Shown: positions 43,430 through 53,057, counted from the first letter of the stretch. The stretch: 64,000 bases of DNA from Planotetraspora phitsanulokensis (GCF_016863295.1 NZ_BOOP01000019.1:1-64000), one strand, 5' to 3'. Notes: generated from the sequence alone by a model not told the origin. Numbers and translations: made by a program.

Positions 43430-44347
43430 TCAGCCGGCGCGCACGATCTGGAAGGAGTACGTCCCGGTCTTCGCCGCCGGTGATCTGACGACCAGGGCGT
43501 AGCGCTCGCTGCCACCCGAGAGCTGGAAATCGATCTGGTTGCCGCACAGCGGGGACGGCTGCCGCGGATCCGCGATGCTCTTCTCAGTCGCGCTGTAGAG
43601 CTCGATGTCGATGCCGGTGCACGCGTCGCCGATGACCTGGATGGCCTTGGCGCCGTCGGCGTCGAACTCGAAACGGTCGATCCGGCCCGGGACGTCCAGC
43701 TGTCCCGCTCCGACGGGGCTGTCCTCGCCGATCTTCAGGCCGATCGCCGCGGGGAACGTGCGGACCTTCACCGTCGCGATCCGGAAGCTGTACGGCCCGA
43801 TCACGTTGGGGTCGCCCCAGACCTCCAGCCGGTATCCGCCCGCCTTGGTCAGCTTGACGGCGAGCGAGGTGCCCGCGGTGAGACTGGTGCCGGCGAAGCC
43901 GACAGGTTGGTCGTCGACATCGGAGAACACCTGGAACTGGATGCCGTCACCCTCCATGTCGGCGACGTGGAACTCCCGGGCGTCGCCCAGATCCAGCGTG
44001 AACTTGTCCCGCTGCCCGGCGCGAGTCAGTTCGGCCGAGACGGTGCTGCCGTCGACCAGCGTCCCACCGGGGTCGACGGCCGACGAGGCGGTCTGCGCGC
44101 CACCGGACTCCGCGGGAGCGGGGGTGCTCTCCGCCTGGTTCAGCGCAGGAGCGGGCGTGCTCTCCGCCGGGGCAGGCAAGCTCTCGACCGGTTCGGCGCT
44201 CACACTGCTGGTGATCTGTACCGGGGGGACGTCGGCGCTCTTGACCTGGCCGCTGGCGAGACCGCATCCGGTCACGACCGTCAGGGAGAGGACGAGGAGC
44301 GCGCAATACCGAGCCGGCGCGAGACGCACGGGGGAGTTCTTTGCCAT
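43430..44347 (-). CDS. Secreted lipoprotein
   Basis: About 305 residues. A signal peptide with lipobox (LTVVTGCGL) puts the acylated Cys near residue 27. A Pro/Ala/Ser-rich stalk with a repeated AESTPAPA unit follows, then two beta-rich domains each ending with YSFRI/YSFQI (GPYSFRIATV and GTYSFQIVRA). The repeats suggest pre-peptidase-C-like domains. No enzyme motif is seen. It faces the kinase gene tail to tail, but functional linkage is only a guess. Confidence 0.8.
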   Translation of the reverse strand: MAKNSPVRLAPARYCALLVLSLTVVTGCGLASGQVKSADVPPVQITSSVSAEPVESLPAPAESTPAPALNQAESTPAPAESGGAQTASSAVDPGGTLVDGSTVSAELTRAGQRDKFTLDLGDAREFHVADMEGDGIQFQVFSDVDDQPVGFAGTSLTAGTSLAVKLTKAGGYRLEVWGDPNVIGPYSFRIATVKVRTFPAAIGLKIGEDSPVGAGQLDVPGRIDRFEFDADGAKAIQVIGDACTGIDIELYSATEKSIADPRQPSPLCGNQIDFQLSGGSERYALVVRSPAAKTGTYSFQIVRAG

Positions 44348-44650
44348 GTCAACCATTCTTCGGAGCCACGCTTGCAGCCGGGTTGCCTGACGCTTTCCAC
44401 CTCTCGAACACGGATGTCCGAGTTCGATCATCTTTCCCGCCCGACGGGCGGCGATCAATGGCGATTCGTCAGACGGGGATACCCGAGAGGTTCCATAACG
44501 CTGTCGGCAAAGAGGCCGGCATTCAGGACACCTGGCCGGGCAGGGGGTCCGGCAGTGTCTTGCACGCGGCGACGAACCCGAGCCGGCGCGGCACCGGCAC
44601 GACGCAAGGAACGGCCGTCACCACTTCCGCTTCCCTGGATCGATCAGCGC
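44348..44650. other. Intergenic stretch, no gene seen
   Basis: About 300 bp between the lipoprotein gene start and the STAS gene stop. It must hold the lipoprotein promoter. Open frames here are out of phase with codon bias, and no repeats or hairpins stand out. Confidence 0.5.
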
Positions 44651-45073
44651 TCAAGAGGCGCAGCGCACCCAGGTCTCCGTCCCCATGCGCCGCCCGGGCT
44701 GCCCGGCTGAGACGTTCTCGTACATCGTGAAGCCGCGGTCGAGGCCGGTGAGGCGCAGCAGTTCGACCACGCGGTGACGGGGTGCGGCCAGGCCCATGGT
44801 GATGCCCCTCGCTCTGGCGCGTCGTTGGATGCCGACCAGGACGGCCAACCCGGTGACATCGCAGAACGACACCCGGGACAGGTCGCAGATGAGCAGGCTC
44901 GTGCTGCGTCGCATGGTGCGGAGCAGGCCTTCACGCATAGCGGGACTGGTGAAGATATCGATCTCCCCATCCAGCTCGATGACGGTGGCGACAGAAGCTC
45001 CGGTCAGAGGCCCTCGGGAGCCGGCGACGCCGGGGAGGGGTGATGCGATGCGGCAGATGTATGTCGGCGCCAT
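44651..45073 (-). CDS. STAS-domain anti-sigma factor antagonist
   Basis: A 140-residue SpoIIAA-like protein. The STAS core has VIELDGEIDIFTSPAMREGL and LLICDLSRVSFCDVTGLAVL. At the phosphorylation loop the usual D-S-S-G reads D-V-T-G, leaving Thr as the candidate phospho-site. It would release a sigma factor by binding an anti-sigma kinase. No kinase or sigma gene is adjacent, so it is an orphan. ATG 45073 and GTG 45097 are both possible starts. Confidence 0.82.
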   Translation of the reverse strand: MAPTYICRIASPLPGVAGSRGPLTGASVATVIELDGEIDIFTSPAMREGLLRTMRRSTSLLICDLSRVSFCDVTGLAVLVGIQRRARARGITMGLAAPRHRVVELLRLTGLDRGFTMYENVSAGQPGRRMGTETWVRCAS

Positions 45074-45503
45074 AATCGACTGACCTGTCTCGGTCACATA
45101 GAGAAACCGAAGTTGTTTTTCGCCTCGGGCGACGCCGACCCGGATGCCAACGCACGAAATTTCCGCGGTGACACCTAACCTACCCCCTCAGGCACCTGAG
45201 CGCTTCCGCCGCAGGTGGCAACCCCTCCAGATGACCTTCCAAAGGCGACCGAAGCCACCGCTGGGACATTTCGCGCCCCAATAAAGAATGATATTCCGAG
45301 CGAATCGCCATCGCCGTCATACGAAATCGGACGCTCGGCCGACCGGCCCGGATCCAGCGGCCACCCTCGAAGGTAAAGCGGCTCACAAGATCCCCGGCAT
45401 AGGCAGGGCAGCTACCTGCCGGGTGATCGGTGACATACAGCCAGCCAGGGTACGTTCACCCTGATATCAGGCAATTCGCGCAATCACGACGTGGATGGGG
45501 ATC
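45074..45503. other. Intergenic stretch, no convincing gene
   Basis: A 68-codon minus-strand frame (45180-45386) has no recognised family and little codon bias. The stretch is less GC-rich than its neighbours and probably holds promoters for the STAS gene and the gene at 45504. Confidence 0.45.
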
Positions 45504-45755
45504 ATGGCCAACAGCGAGCCCACGTGCGAGCTCCACCTCCGGATGGCCGGTCAGCCACACGACGTGACCCTGCGACTGCACGGCGACGAGCCGACCGAAG
45601 ACGATGTCGCGGCGTGGATGAAAGAGGGTTCGGTGATCCGGCTCCACATCTCCGAGACCGGAAGCCGAGTTCCGCACACGATGCTGGTGAACTTCTCCAG
45701 CGTCGCCTTCGCCTGGCTCGTGCCGTACAAGGCAGGCAGAGGCGTAGACCTCTGA
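45504..45755 (+). CDS. Small conserved hypothetical protein
   Basis: An 83-residue protein with a beta-rich pattern (ELHLRMAGQPHDVTLRLHGD, VIRLHISETGSR, MLVNFSSVAFAWLVPY). GGATGGGG lies before the ATG at 45504. It looks like a small gene complete in itself. I do not recognise a named family. Confidence 0.6.
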   Translation: MANSEPTCELHLRMAGQPHDVTLRLHGDEPTEDDVAAWMKEGSVIRLHISETGSRVPHTMLVNFSSVAFAWLVPYKAGRGVDL

Positions 45756-45779
45756 ACCGGCTGCCGTGACCGCGAAGCC

Positions 45780-45935
45780 CCGGAGAGGCACGGCCTGGCT
45801 CCGCAGCCTCCAGCGCGAGGGCGCCGCCCGACGAGATCCCATAGAGGCGCCGATCCGCCTACTTCGGCGATGAGCGCCTCGATGTCCTCGATCCATCGGT
45901 CCAGGGCGTACGGTCCGATGGCCGAACGCCGGACG
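45780..45935 (-). pseudogene. Alpha/beta-hydrolase fragment
   Basis: On the minus strand, GPYALDRWIEDIEALIAEVG is followed one frame over by LYGISSGGALALEAA. Together these reproduce the helix and nucleophile-elbow region of an alpha/beta-hydrolase (GxSSG type), with a one-base shift between them. Neither end of the gene is present. It is a remnant between the small gene at 45504 and the GNAT gene. Confidence 0.6.
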
Positions 45936-45936
45936 T

Positions 45937-46404
45937 TCACCCGCTGACGTGGTCGTCCAGCATCAACATGACGTGCTCGTACTCCCCGTGCGTGACCGTG
46001 TCGACGGGCCTGAAGCCGCACCTGCCCAGCAGCCGGACCGAGCCGGCGTTGTCCTTGTAGGGATCGGCGTAGAGGGGCCGCGCCTTCTCCTGCTCGAGGA
46101 AGAGCGTCAGCGCCCTGGTGCCGACGCCCCGGCCCCAGAACTCGCGGCCGAAGACGTATCCGATGAAGCGCCTGTCCTGCTCCCACCAGGCCACGATGTT
46201 GCCGGCCGGCGTGCCGTCCACGGTGACCGTCTGCACGAAGACGGTCGGGTCTCCAAGCACTCGGGTGGTCCAGTGGTTCATGAACGCCTCCCGTTCCCTG
46301 GGAGTGAACTTCGACCTCCGGACCGTCTCGGGGTCGTGCTCGTGCTCGAAGAACAGGCTCAGATCTGCTTCGTCGACATCTCTCAGCCGCACGTCGTCGC
46401 TCAT
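45937..46404 (-). CDS. GNAT acetyltransferase (RimJ/RimL-like)
   Basis: A 155-residue GNAT protein. RLRDVDEADLSLFFEHEHDP is the typical N-terminus, the acetyl-CoA loop is FWGRGVGTRALTLFL, and NAGSVRLLGRCGFRPVD closes the fold. It resembles the small-molecule or ribosomal-protein type. The substrate is unknown. It is transcribed alone. Confidence 0.86.
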   Translation of the reverse strand: MSDDVRLRDVDEADLSLFFEHEHDPETVRRSKFTPREREAFMNHWTTRVLGDPTVFVQTVTVDGTPAGNIVAWWEQDRRFIGYVFGREFWGRGVGTRALTLFLEQEKARPLYADPYKDNAGSVRLLGRCGFRPVDTVTHGEYEHVMLMLDDHVSG

Positions 46405-46450
46405 GTGAGCGAGTCTGTCAGCGGGGACCGACAGTTCGGCCCCGGCCTGC

Positions 46451-47365
46451 TCAGCGATAGCCGGTCACGTCCGCGGGCCTGCCCGCGTCCTGCACCTCCA
46501 CCATGTACCGCCACGCGTCGGGCCGGCTGCCGTCGAGGTCGGTGAACCCGTAGACCTGCGCCAACTCGCCGCTCGACAGGGACCGCCCGTTCCAGCGGCC
46601 GACCTCGGGATCGGCGGCGAGCGCCGCGACCGCCCTGCCGACGTAGGCGGGGGTCTCCGAGATGGCGAAATGCGGTTGTATCGCCAGCGCGTCACGCCAG
46701 TCCGCCTCGGTGACGCGGTAGGCGTCCAGCATGATCTCCGAGCGCATCCATCCCGGTGTGAGCGACACGGCCGTCCCGCCGTACGGCTCGAGCTCCTTGG
46801 CCTGGGCGAACGCCATGCGGTTCACCGAGGTCTTGGCGAGGTCGTAGAAGAACGAGATCCGGTAGTTGTCCGCGTTGTACTGCGCGGTGCCGTCGGTCAT
46901 CTCGACGACCAGGCCGCCCGGGTTCCTGATCAGCAGGGGCAGCGCGTGGTGGCTGGTGATGATGTGGGTGTCGATCGCCAGCCGGAGGATGCGCAGGCCC
47001 GTGTCGAGCGAGTGCTCCCACAGCTTCTGATCCCAGCTGAACAGCGACTCGCCACCCCAGATGTCGTTGACCAGCACGTCGAGGCGGCCCTGCTCGGAGT
47101 CGATGCGCTCGACCAGCCCCTTCACCTGGTCGGCCTCCAGATGGTCCACCTGCACGGCGATTCCCTCGCCTCCCGCCGCGGTGACCAGCTCGGCCGTCTC
47201 CTCGATCGTCTCCGGCCGGTCGATCTCCGAGCGCTGCTCCCGCGTGCTGCGCCCGGTCACGTAGACGGTGGCTCCGGCGGCGCCGAGCTCCACCGCGACA
47301 CCACGGCCGGCTCCGCGCGTCGCCCCCGCGACCAGCGCGATCTTTCCGTTCAACGGTCCGCTCAT
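46451..47365 (-). CDS. Short-chain dehydrogenase/reductase
   Basis: A 304-residue SDR. The Rossmann motif is AGATRGAGRG, then VLVNDIWGG, and a catalytic Tyr in ISFFYDLAKTS with Lys three to four residues on. A C-terminal extension of about 50 residues follows. The Tyr-x-x-x-Lys spacing (YDLAK) is kept. It is divergent from the leucine-rich-repeat gene (73 bp). The substrate is unknown. Confidence 0.87.
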   Translation of the reverse strand: MSGPLNGKIALVAGATRGAGRGVAVELGAAGATVYVTGRSTREQRSEIDRPETIEETAELVTAAGGEGIAVQVDHLEADQVKGLVERIDSEQGRLDVLVNDIWGGESLFSWDQKLWEHSLDTGLRILRLAIDTHIITSHHALPLLIRNPGGLVVEMTDGTAQYNADNYRISFFYDLAKTSVNRMAFAQAKELEPYGGTAVSLTPGWMRSEIMLDAYRVTEADWRDALAIQPHFAISETPAYVGRAVAALAADPEVGRWNGRSLSSGELAQVYGFTDLDGSRPDAWRYMVEVQDAGRPADVTGYR

Positions 47366-47438
47366 GACCCGATGGTCGCATCCGGGTCCGACAGAACCTC
47401 CCGGTTCGCGCGGGACGGCATCGTCTAGGCTGCGCTCC

Positions 47439-48449
47439 GTGGCCGAACCCCACCTGCCAGAGACGCTGCCGGAGACGCTGCCGGACACGCTTCCGGACAC
47501 GGCCTTCCGCCACGCCGACGGCGCGGTGGTCGCACTGACCGCGCCGAACGCCGGCGTCCGGGAGTTGCCCGCGTCGATCGCCACCCTGACGACGCTCCGC
47601 CACATCGACCTGGACGGCAACGAGCTGACCCGTCTCCCGGCCTCCATTGTGGAGTTGTCCCGTCTGAGGACCCTGCTGCTCTACGGCAACCGCCTGACGG
47701 AGGTTCCCCCGGAACTCGGGCGCATCACGTCGCTGCGCGACCTGAGTCTCGGCCGCAACGCGCTGACCGCACTGCCCGCGACCATCTGGAACCTCACGGG
47801 CCTGCGCTCACTCAATCTCGCGGAGAACGAGCTCACCGAGATCCCGGACGCCCTGGCGAACCTCGTCGAGCTGTCGATGCTGGACCTCGGGCACAACCGG
47901 CTCGGTCGCCTGCCGGACGCGATCGGCGACCTGCCGCGGCTCACGGGTTGTCTCTATCTCAGTGACAACGGCCTGACCACGGTGCCCGCGTCGCTGGGAC
48001 GGCTGAACGTGCTCGATTACCTCAACCTCGCAGGCAACCGCATCGCCACGCTGCCGCCGTCGATGGGCGACATGGCGGCGCTGCGCGAGCTCCGTCTCTA
48101 CGACAACCTGCTCACCACGCTGCCTGACACGTTCGGCCGGCTCTCGCGGCTGCGGGAGCTTCACCTGAGGGGCAACCGGCTGACCACGCTGCCCGACTCC
48201 GTCGGCGACCTGGGCGAGCTGCGCCACCTCGATCTTCGCGACAACCCGCTCGAAAGGCTGCCCGCGTCCGTCGGGCGGCTGAGCCGCCTCACCCACCTCG
48301 ACCTGCGCGCCTCCCGGCTGACCGAGTTGCCCGACGGCGTGGGGGCGCTGCCCGCCCTGGAGAAACTCGATCTGCGGTGGACCAAGCTGCACCGGCTTCC
48401 CGGCTGGATCGACTCTCTGCGGCACCGCGGGTGTGCGGTGCTCCTGTAG
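47439..48449 (+). CDS. Leucine-rich-repeat protein
   Basis: A 336-residue protein made almost wholly of twelve LRR units of 23 residues with the pattern LPxxIxxLxxLRxLxLxxNxL (for example [20 protein letters not shown]), the bacterial plant-like or Shoc2-like type. The N-terminus has a short LPET/LPDT repeat coded by 12-base units (about 47458-47500). There is no signal peptide, so it is intracellular and probably a protein-binding scaffold. The GTG at 47439 has no strong ribosome binding site. Confidence 0.87.
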   Translation: MAEPHLPETLPETLPDTLPDTAFRHADGAVVALTAPNAGVRELPASIATLTTLRHIDLDGNELTRLPASIVELSRLRTLLLYGNRLTEVPPELGRITSLRDLSLGRNALTALPATIWNLTGLRSLNLAENELTEIPDALANLVELSMLDLGHNRLGRLPDAIGDLPRLTGCLYLSDNGLTTVPASLGRLNVLDYLNLAGNRIATLPPSMGDMAALRELRLYDNLLTTLPDTFGRLSRLRELHLRGNRLTTLPDSVGDLGELRHLDLRDNPLERLPASVGRLSRLTHLDLRASRLTELPDGVGALPALEKLDLRWTKLHRLPGWIDSLRHRGCAVLL

Positions 48450-48509
48450 CGGAGGCGTGCCGTACATCCCTCACATCGTCGACGGACGTGTGTCCTGCAC
48501 CCGCACGGG

Positions 48510-48971
48510 ACGTCCCGGCCTCGCGCAGCAGGCCGAGCACCTCCAGCGCCGTACGGGTGTCCAGGGCGCCGGTCGGCTCGTCCGCGAAGATCATGGCCGG
48601 GCGGGTGACGAGCGCGCGGGCGATGGCGACGCGCTGCTGCTGCCCGCCGGACAGCTCAGCGGGCCGGTGGCCCATCCGCCCCGTCAGCCACACCCTCTCG
48701 ATCACCGAGGTGACGAGGGCGTCGTCGGCCCGGTGACCGCCCAGCCGGAGCGGCAGCGTGACGTTCTGCAGGACCGTGAGAGCGGGCAGCAGGTTGAACC
48801 CCTGGAACACGAAGCCGACACGCTCCCGGCGCAACCGGGTGAGCGCCTTCTCCCGCATCCCGGTGATCTCGCGCCCTTCCAGGGTGACCGATCCCGAGGT
48901 GGGCCGGTCCAGCCCGGCCGCGCAGTGGAGGAACGTACGGCCTCCAGCCGGACCGCGTCTGTGTTCTCCAT
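48510..48971 (-). pseudogene. Deleted ABC transporter ATPase (LolD/MacB type)
   Basis: It begins MENTDAVRLEAV and then, in another frame, continues [51 protein letters not shown] and [12 protein letters not shown]. About 30-40 residues around the Walker A lysine are lost at the N-terminal junction, and the C-terminus after LGLLREA runs into unrelated residues. It therefore cannot bind ATP normally. No permease partner is present nearby. Its remains end just beyond the LRR gene, convergently. Confidence 0.75.
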
Positions 48972-49052
48972 GAACGGCAGCGTGGCCGTACGCGCTGACA
49001 GGTCCAGCACCGTCGGCTGACAGTGCGGGCACGGGCCTGACCGGGGTGCGCC

Positions 49053-49595
49053 TCAGAGCGCGAGGGCCATAAGGATCTCGTCACGGTCGTCTCCGGGCGC
49101 GATCCGCAGGGCGCCGGGCCACCGGCCGATCTCCTTCCAGCCCAGTCCGCCGTAGAAGTGCTCGAGCCCGACGCCGCCCCGCGCGGCGAGGTGGAGCTGT
49201 TCGAGGCCCATCTCGTCGCGTGCCACGTCTTTGAGGCGGTTCATGAGCGCGGCGCCGAATCCTCGGCGGCGAAACGCGGTGTGCGTCTGCACGTGGTGGA
49301 CCGTCCCCCAGTGCGCGACCAACGGGTTGAGGTCCCTGCGGACGTTGAGCCACCCCGCGAGCACTCCGTCGACGGTGGCGAGGAGGAGCCGGCTGCGACG
49401 GGGGTCGAGGCCGGAGATGATCCGGTCGGCCACCGCCGCGACCTCGTCGAACGTGACGGGAGGAAACGGGAAACCGGCCGCTCCTCCCGCGTTGCTCACG
49501 ACGACCCAGCAGTCGACCAGTTCCCGCCTCAGCTCGGACGACATCTCGTTCTCGCCGGTGATCTGCGAGAGCACCGGAACTCCTTCGTCCACCAT
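49053..49595 (-). CDS. GNAT acetyltransferase
   Basis: A 180-residue GNAT protein. FPFPPVTFDEVAAVADRI, then VDGVLAGWLNVRRD and the acetyl-CoA loop TAFRRRGFGAALMNRL define the fold; GLEHFYGGLGWKEIGRWPGA closes it. GAGAGG lies 9 bases before ATG 49595, so I prefer it to GTG 49604. The substrate is unknown. It is separated by 69 bp from the downstream end of the epoxide hydrolase gene. Confidence 0.85.
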   Translation of the reverse strand: MVDEGVPVLSQITGENEMSSELRRELVDCWVVVSNAGGAAGFPFPPVTFDEVAAVADRIISGLDPRRSRLLLATVDGVLAGWLNVRRDLNPLVAHWGTVHHVQTHTAFRRRGFGAALMNRLKDVARDEMGLEQLHLAARGGVGLEHFYGGLGWKEIGRWPGALRIAPGDDRDEILMALAL

Positions 49596-49664
49596 GGCCG
49601 ACACCCTCTCAGACGGCTCTCCGGGAGGCCGACCTGCCTCCTGCCGTCTCGGCCACGGGAACGG

Positions 49665-50780
49665 TCAGCGCAGCTCGCCGTAGAAGGTGCGCAGGTCGTC
49701 GGCGAGCACGCCGGGCACGATGTGGGCGGCGTAGTGGCCGCCGCGGTCGTACGACTTCCAGTGCACGATGTTCTTGTGGTCGCGCTCGGCGAACGTGCGC
49801 ATGGACACGAAGTCGCCGTCGAACATCGCCAGGCCGAGCGGGACGGTGGTCGGCCCCTCGGGGTGCTCGGCGTGCGCGTCCTCGTAGTAGAAGCGGGTGG
49901 CCGACGTCGCGGTGCCGGTCAGCCAGTAGAGCATCGTGTTGGTCAGGACGAAGTCGGGGTCGACGTCAACGGTGTCGCCGAAGAGCTGCGCGTTCCAGCC
50001 CAGCAGCCCGACCGGCGAATCGAAGATCGCGTACGACAGCGTCTGCGGCTGCTGCGAGTGCAGGGTGTTGAACGACATCTTGTTGTCGTAGAACCACTGC
50101 AGCACTTCCAGCGCCTTCTGGTCCTCCGGGGTGATCTTCTCGAACTCGGCCGGATCGCCGGACGGGAACGAGAAGATCTGAGTGACGTGCACTCCGACGA
50201 CATGCTCGGGATCGAACCGCCCGACCTCGGGCGAGACGAACGATCCGCCGTCGTTGCCGACGGCGCCGTAGCGGTCGTAGCCCAGCCGCCGCATCAGCTC
50301 CGCCCACGCCCTGGCGGTGCGGTACCGGTTCCATCCCTTCTCCCGGGTCGGGCCGGAGAAGCCGAAGCCGGGCAGTGACGGGATCACCACGTGGAACGCC
50401 TGCGCCGGGTCCTCGGGGTCGGTGAGGGGCTCGATGACCTTCAGGTACTCCACGATCGAGCCCGGCCAGCCGTGCGTGAGGATCAGCGGCAGGGCGTTCT
50501 CGTGCCGCGAACGGACGTGCAGGAAGTGGATGTTCTGCCCGTCGATCTCGGTGGTGAACTGCGGGTACCGGTTGATCTCGGCCTCGTGGGCGCGCCAGTC
50601 GTACCCGTCGCGCCAGTACTCGGCGAGCTCGCGCACGTAGTCCACCGGGACGCCGTAGTCCCAGCCGGCGCCCGGGATCTCGTCGGGCCAGAGGGTGCGG
50701 TCGAGCCGGCTGCGCAGGTCGTCCAGCTGAGCCTGCGGGATGTCGATGCGGAAGGGCCTGATCTCGGTGTTCTCGCTCAT
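49665..50780 (-). CDS. Epoxide hydrolase family protein
   Basis: A 371-residue microsomal-type epoxide hydrolase. The N-terminal EHN domain has FRIDIPQAQLDDLRSRL and the W-rich segment. The alpha/beta core has THGWPGS (oxyanion HGxP), the nucleophile Asp in VGNDGGSF, Tyr residues of the cap, and a C-terminal His in DRGGHYAAH. It would open epoxides to diols through a covalent ester. The gene is divergent from the WYL regulator at 50844, which likely controls it. Confidence 0.9.
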   Translation of the reverse strand: MSENTEIRPFRIDIPQAQLDDLRSRLDRTLWPDEIPGAGWDYGVPVDYVRELAEYWRDGYDWRAHEAEINRYPQFTTEIDGQNIHFLHVRSRHENALPLILTHGWPGSIVEYLKVIEPLTDPEDPAQAFHVVIPSLPGFGFSGPTREKGWNRYRTARAWAELMRRLGYDRYGAVGNDGGSFVSPEVGRFDPEHVVGVHVTQIFSFPSGDPAEFEKITPEDQKALEVLQWFYDNKMSFNTLHSQQPQTLSYAIFDSPVGLLGWNAQLFGDTVDVDPDFVLTNTMLYWLTGTATSATRFYYEDAHAEHPEGPTTVPLGLAMFDGDFVSMRTFAERDHKNIVHWKSYDRGGHYAAHIVPGVLADDLRTFYGELR

Positions 50781-50843
50781 GACCAGTACGCTACGGACCC
50801 TTCCGGTCAACCTCTGTCCTAAAGTCCTGGCAGGCTTGAGAAC

Positions 50844-51830
50844 ATGTTGGAGACCTCGGCGCGGCTGCTGCGTCTGCTGTCGTTGTTGCAGGCCAAGCGG
50901 GACTGGTCCGGCGCGGCCCTCGCGGAGCGGCTGAACGTGAGCGAGCGGACCGTGCGCCGCGACGTCGAGCGGCTGCGGGACCTCGGGTATCCGGTGAACG
51001 TGACCCGGGGCACCGACGGCGGCTACCGATTGGGCGCCGGCACCGCCATGCCGCCGCTCCTGCTCGACGACGACGAGGCGGTGGCCGTGGCGGTCGGGTT
51101 GCGCACGTGTGCCCGAGGCGGCGTCGCCGGCATCGAGGAGACCTCGGTGCGAGCGCTCGCCAAACTGGAACAGGTGCTGCCCTCCCGGCTGCGGTACCGG
51201 GTCAACGCGCTGCAGACCTACACCGAGCCCGTGCCCGCGGACCGTCCGGGCCCGGTGGTCGACCCGAGCGTGCTGACCGCGCTCGCCGCGGCCTGCCGCG
51301 ACCAGGAGCGGCTGCGGTTCGACTATCGCGCCCACGACGGATCGACAGGCGTCCGGACCGTCGAGCCGTACCGGCTCGTTTCGTGGGGCCGCCGCTGGTA
51401 CCTCGTCGCATGGGACGTCGACCGCCAGGACTGGCGTACCTTCCGGGTCGACCGCGTCGAACCGCGCACCCCCACCGGCCCGCGCTTCCCGCCGCGCGAT
51501 CCGCCCGAGGGCGGCGCGGCCGCCTACGTCGCACAGGGGGTCTCGGCCGCGGCCTGGCGCTACCGGTCACGAGTGGTCGTCCACGCGCCCGCCGAGGTCG
51601 TGACCGAGCGCATCAACCCCGCCGTCGGCGTCGTGGAGGCCTTGGACGGGCACACCTGCGTGCTGCACACCGGCGCGGACGGCCTGAACACGATCGCCGT
51701 CCACCTCGGCATGCTCGACCTGGACTTCGAGGTCACCGAGCCCCCGGAACTCGTCGAGCACATGCGCGAACTCACGGCCCGCTACGCCCGCTCCACCGCC
51801 GCGAAGGACGATCCGCCTACCTCGCCGTGA
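50844..51830 (+). CDS. WYL-domain transcriptional regulator (YafY type)
   Basis: A 328-residue regulator. The N-terminal helix-turn-helix (about residues 1-55) reads LLSLLQAKRDWSGAALAERL and SERTVRRDVERLRDLGYPV. The WYL domain (about 140-220) contains VEPYRLVSWGRRWYLVAWD, and a C-terminal WCX region follows. WYL domains sense nucleic-acid or other ligands. It is divergent from the epoxide hydrolase gene by 63 bp, and regulation of that gene is likely. Confidence 0.9.
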   Translation: MLETSARLLRLLSLLQAKRDWSGAALAERLNVSERTVRRDVERLRDLGYPVNVTRGTDGGYRLGAGTAMPPLLLDDDEAVAVAVGLRTCARGGVAGIEETSVRALAKLEQVLPSRLRYRVNALQTYTEPVPADRPGPVVDPSVLTALAAACRDQERLRFDYRAHDGSTGVRTVEPYRLVSWGRRWYLVAWDVDRQDWRTFRVDRVEPRTPTGPRFPPRDPPEGGAAAYVAQGVSAAAWRYRSRVVVHAPAEVVTERINPAVGVVEALDGHTCVLHTGADGLNTIAVHLGMLDLDFEVTEPPELVEHMRELTARYARSTAAKDDPPTSP

Positions 51831-51863
51831 TCCGCACGGCATGGGCACACGCCGCAGGTGCGT

Positions 51864-53057
51864 TCAGCCCTCGGGCGTGAGCGCGTACGGCGTCTCGCGA
51901 TCACGAGGTGTCGCCTGCACGGGAGGCCGCGTCCATCGTCGGCCGAGGCGCTGCGCCGGGGCCTCGATGAAACGGTGGGTCAGGTAGCCGAGCGGCAGCA
52001 GGATGAGGAAGAACACCGGCAGATTCGGGCTCACCCGCAGCAGGAGCGGGTGCAGCAGATACAGGGAGAAGCTGATCACCCCGATGTGGGCGAGCCATCG
52101 GGGGAACCGCCGGCGCCGCAGCGCGAAGACGGCCGCGAAGAAGGCCGCGGCCAGCACGATCGCGGGCGCCCAGCCGGGGTCGTGCTTGGCGAACACCCCA
52201 CACGCCAGGACCGTCAGGACGGCGGCGACGGCCGTACGCTTGCGGATCGTGCCCTGCTCGGCCCGGTACACGGCCGTGCCGGCGAACATCATGCCCAAGA
52301 TCGTCAGGCCCTGCCAGGCGCCGATCCGGCTGCCGAAGATCACCAGCGCCAGGCCGAGGAGGCCGCCCGCCACCGCGGCGACCGTACGCGTCGTGCCGCG
52401 CGCCGCCACCGACACGATGACCGCGACGACGACCGCGACGACGAACAGCGCGGCGACCAGGTCGGCGTGGCCGCTGATGGCCGGGCCCGGGAGCAGGAAT
52501 CCGAGCGGCACGGCCAGCAGTGCCAGGCCGATCGCGATCGGCGCCGACCGTTGTGACTGCCGCAGGGTGAACAGGCCGACCGTCAGCAGGTAGAACGCCA
52601 TCTCGTAGGAGAGCGTCCACACCACGTCGATCACGGGAGTGACGCCGAGCAGTTCCTGCAGCATCGTCAGGTTGCCCAGGGCCACCAGCGGCAGAGGCCG
52701 CGTGCTCAGGGCGGGGCGAAGGGTGTACGCACCGAGGTACGCCAGAAGGAAGGCCAGGCACATCGCGGTGAGCAACAGCGGGAGGAGGCGGAAGGCCCGG
52801 CCGATCCAGAAGGCCCGAAGGTCGCCGCGACGCTCCAGGGACGCCGGGATGATGTAACCGCTGACCAGGAAGAAGACGAAGACGCCCCAGGTGCCCACAT
52901 CGATCCTGCCGTCCACGTGCGCCCAGATGCCGGGCGCGAAGGTCCAGGCCGAGTGGTGCAGCGCGACGGCCAGCGCGGCGGGTCCGCGCAGGGCGTCCAG
53001 CCAGGCCAGCCGGGCCGGCTGAGCCGTCCGGGCTGTCCGGGAAGGGGTCGAGGCCAC
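51864..53057 (-). CDS. Acyltransferase-3 family membrane protein
   Basis: About 397 residues with some ten membrane helices. The N-terminus has RLAWLDALRGPAALAVALHH (the catalytic-site His region of the family) and GVFVFFLVSGYII. These enzymes acylate cell-surface sugars or antibiotics at the membrane. I prefer the GTG at 53057; the longer frame to 53228 is Arg/Ser-rich and unconserved. It converges with the WYL gene. Confidence 0.86.
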   Translation of the reverse strand: MASTPSRTARTAQPARLAWLDALRGPAALAVALHHSAWTFAPGIWAHVDGRIDVGTWGVFVFFLVSGYIIPASLERRGDLRAFWIGRAFRLLPLLLTAMCLAFLLAYLGAYTLRPALSTRPLPLVALGNLTMLQELLGVTPVIDVVWTLSYEMAFYLLTVGLFTLRQSQRSAPIAIGLALLAVPLGFLLPGPAISGHADLVAALFVVAVVVAVIVSVAARGTTRTVAAVAGGLLGLALVIFGSRIGAWQGLTILGMMFAGTAVYRAEQGTIRKRTAVAAVLTVLACGVFAKHDPGWAPAIVLAAAFFAAVFALRRRRFPRWLAHIGVISFSLYLLHPLLLRVSPNLPVFFLILLPLGYLTHRFIEAPAQRLGRRWTRPPVQATPRDRETPYALTPEG

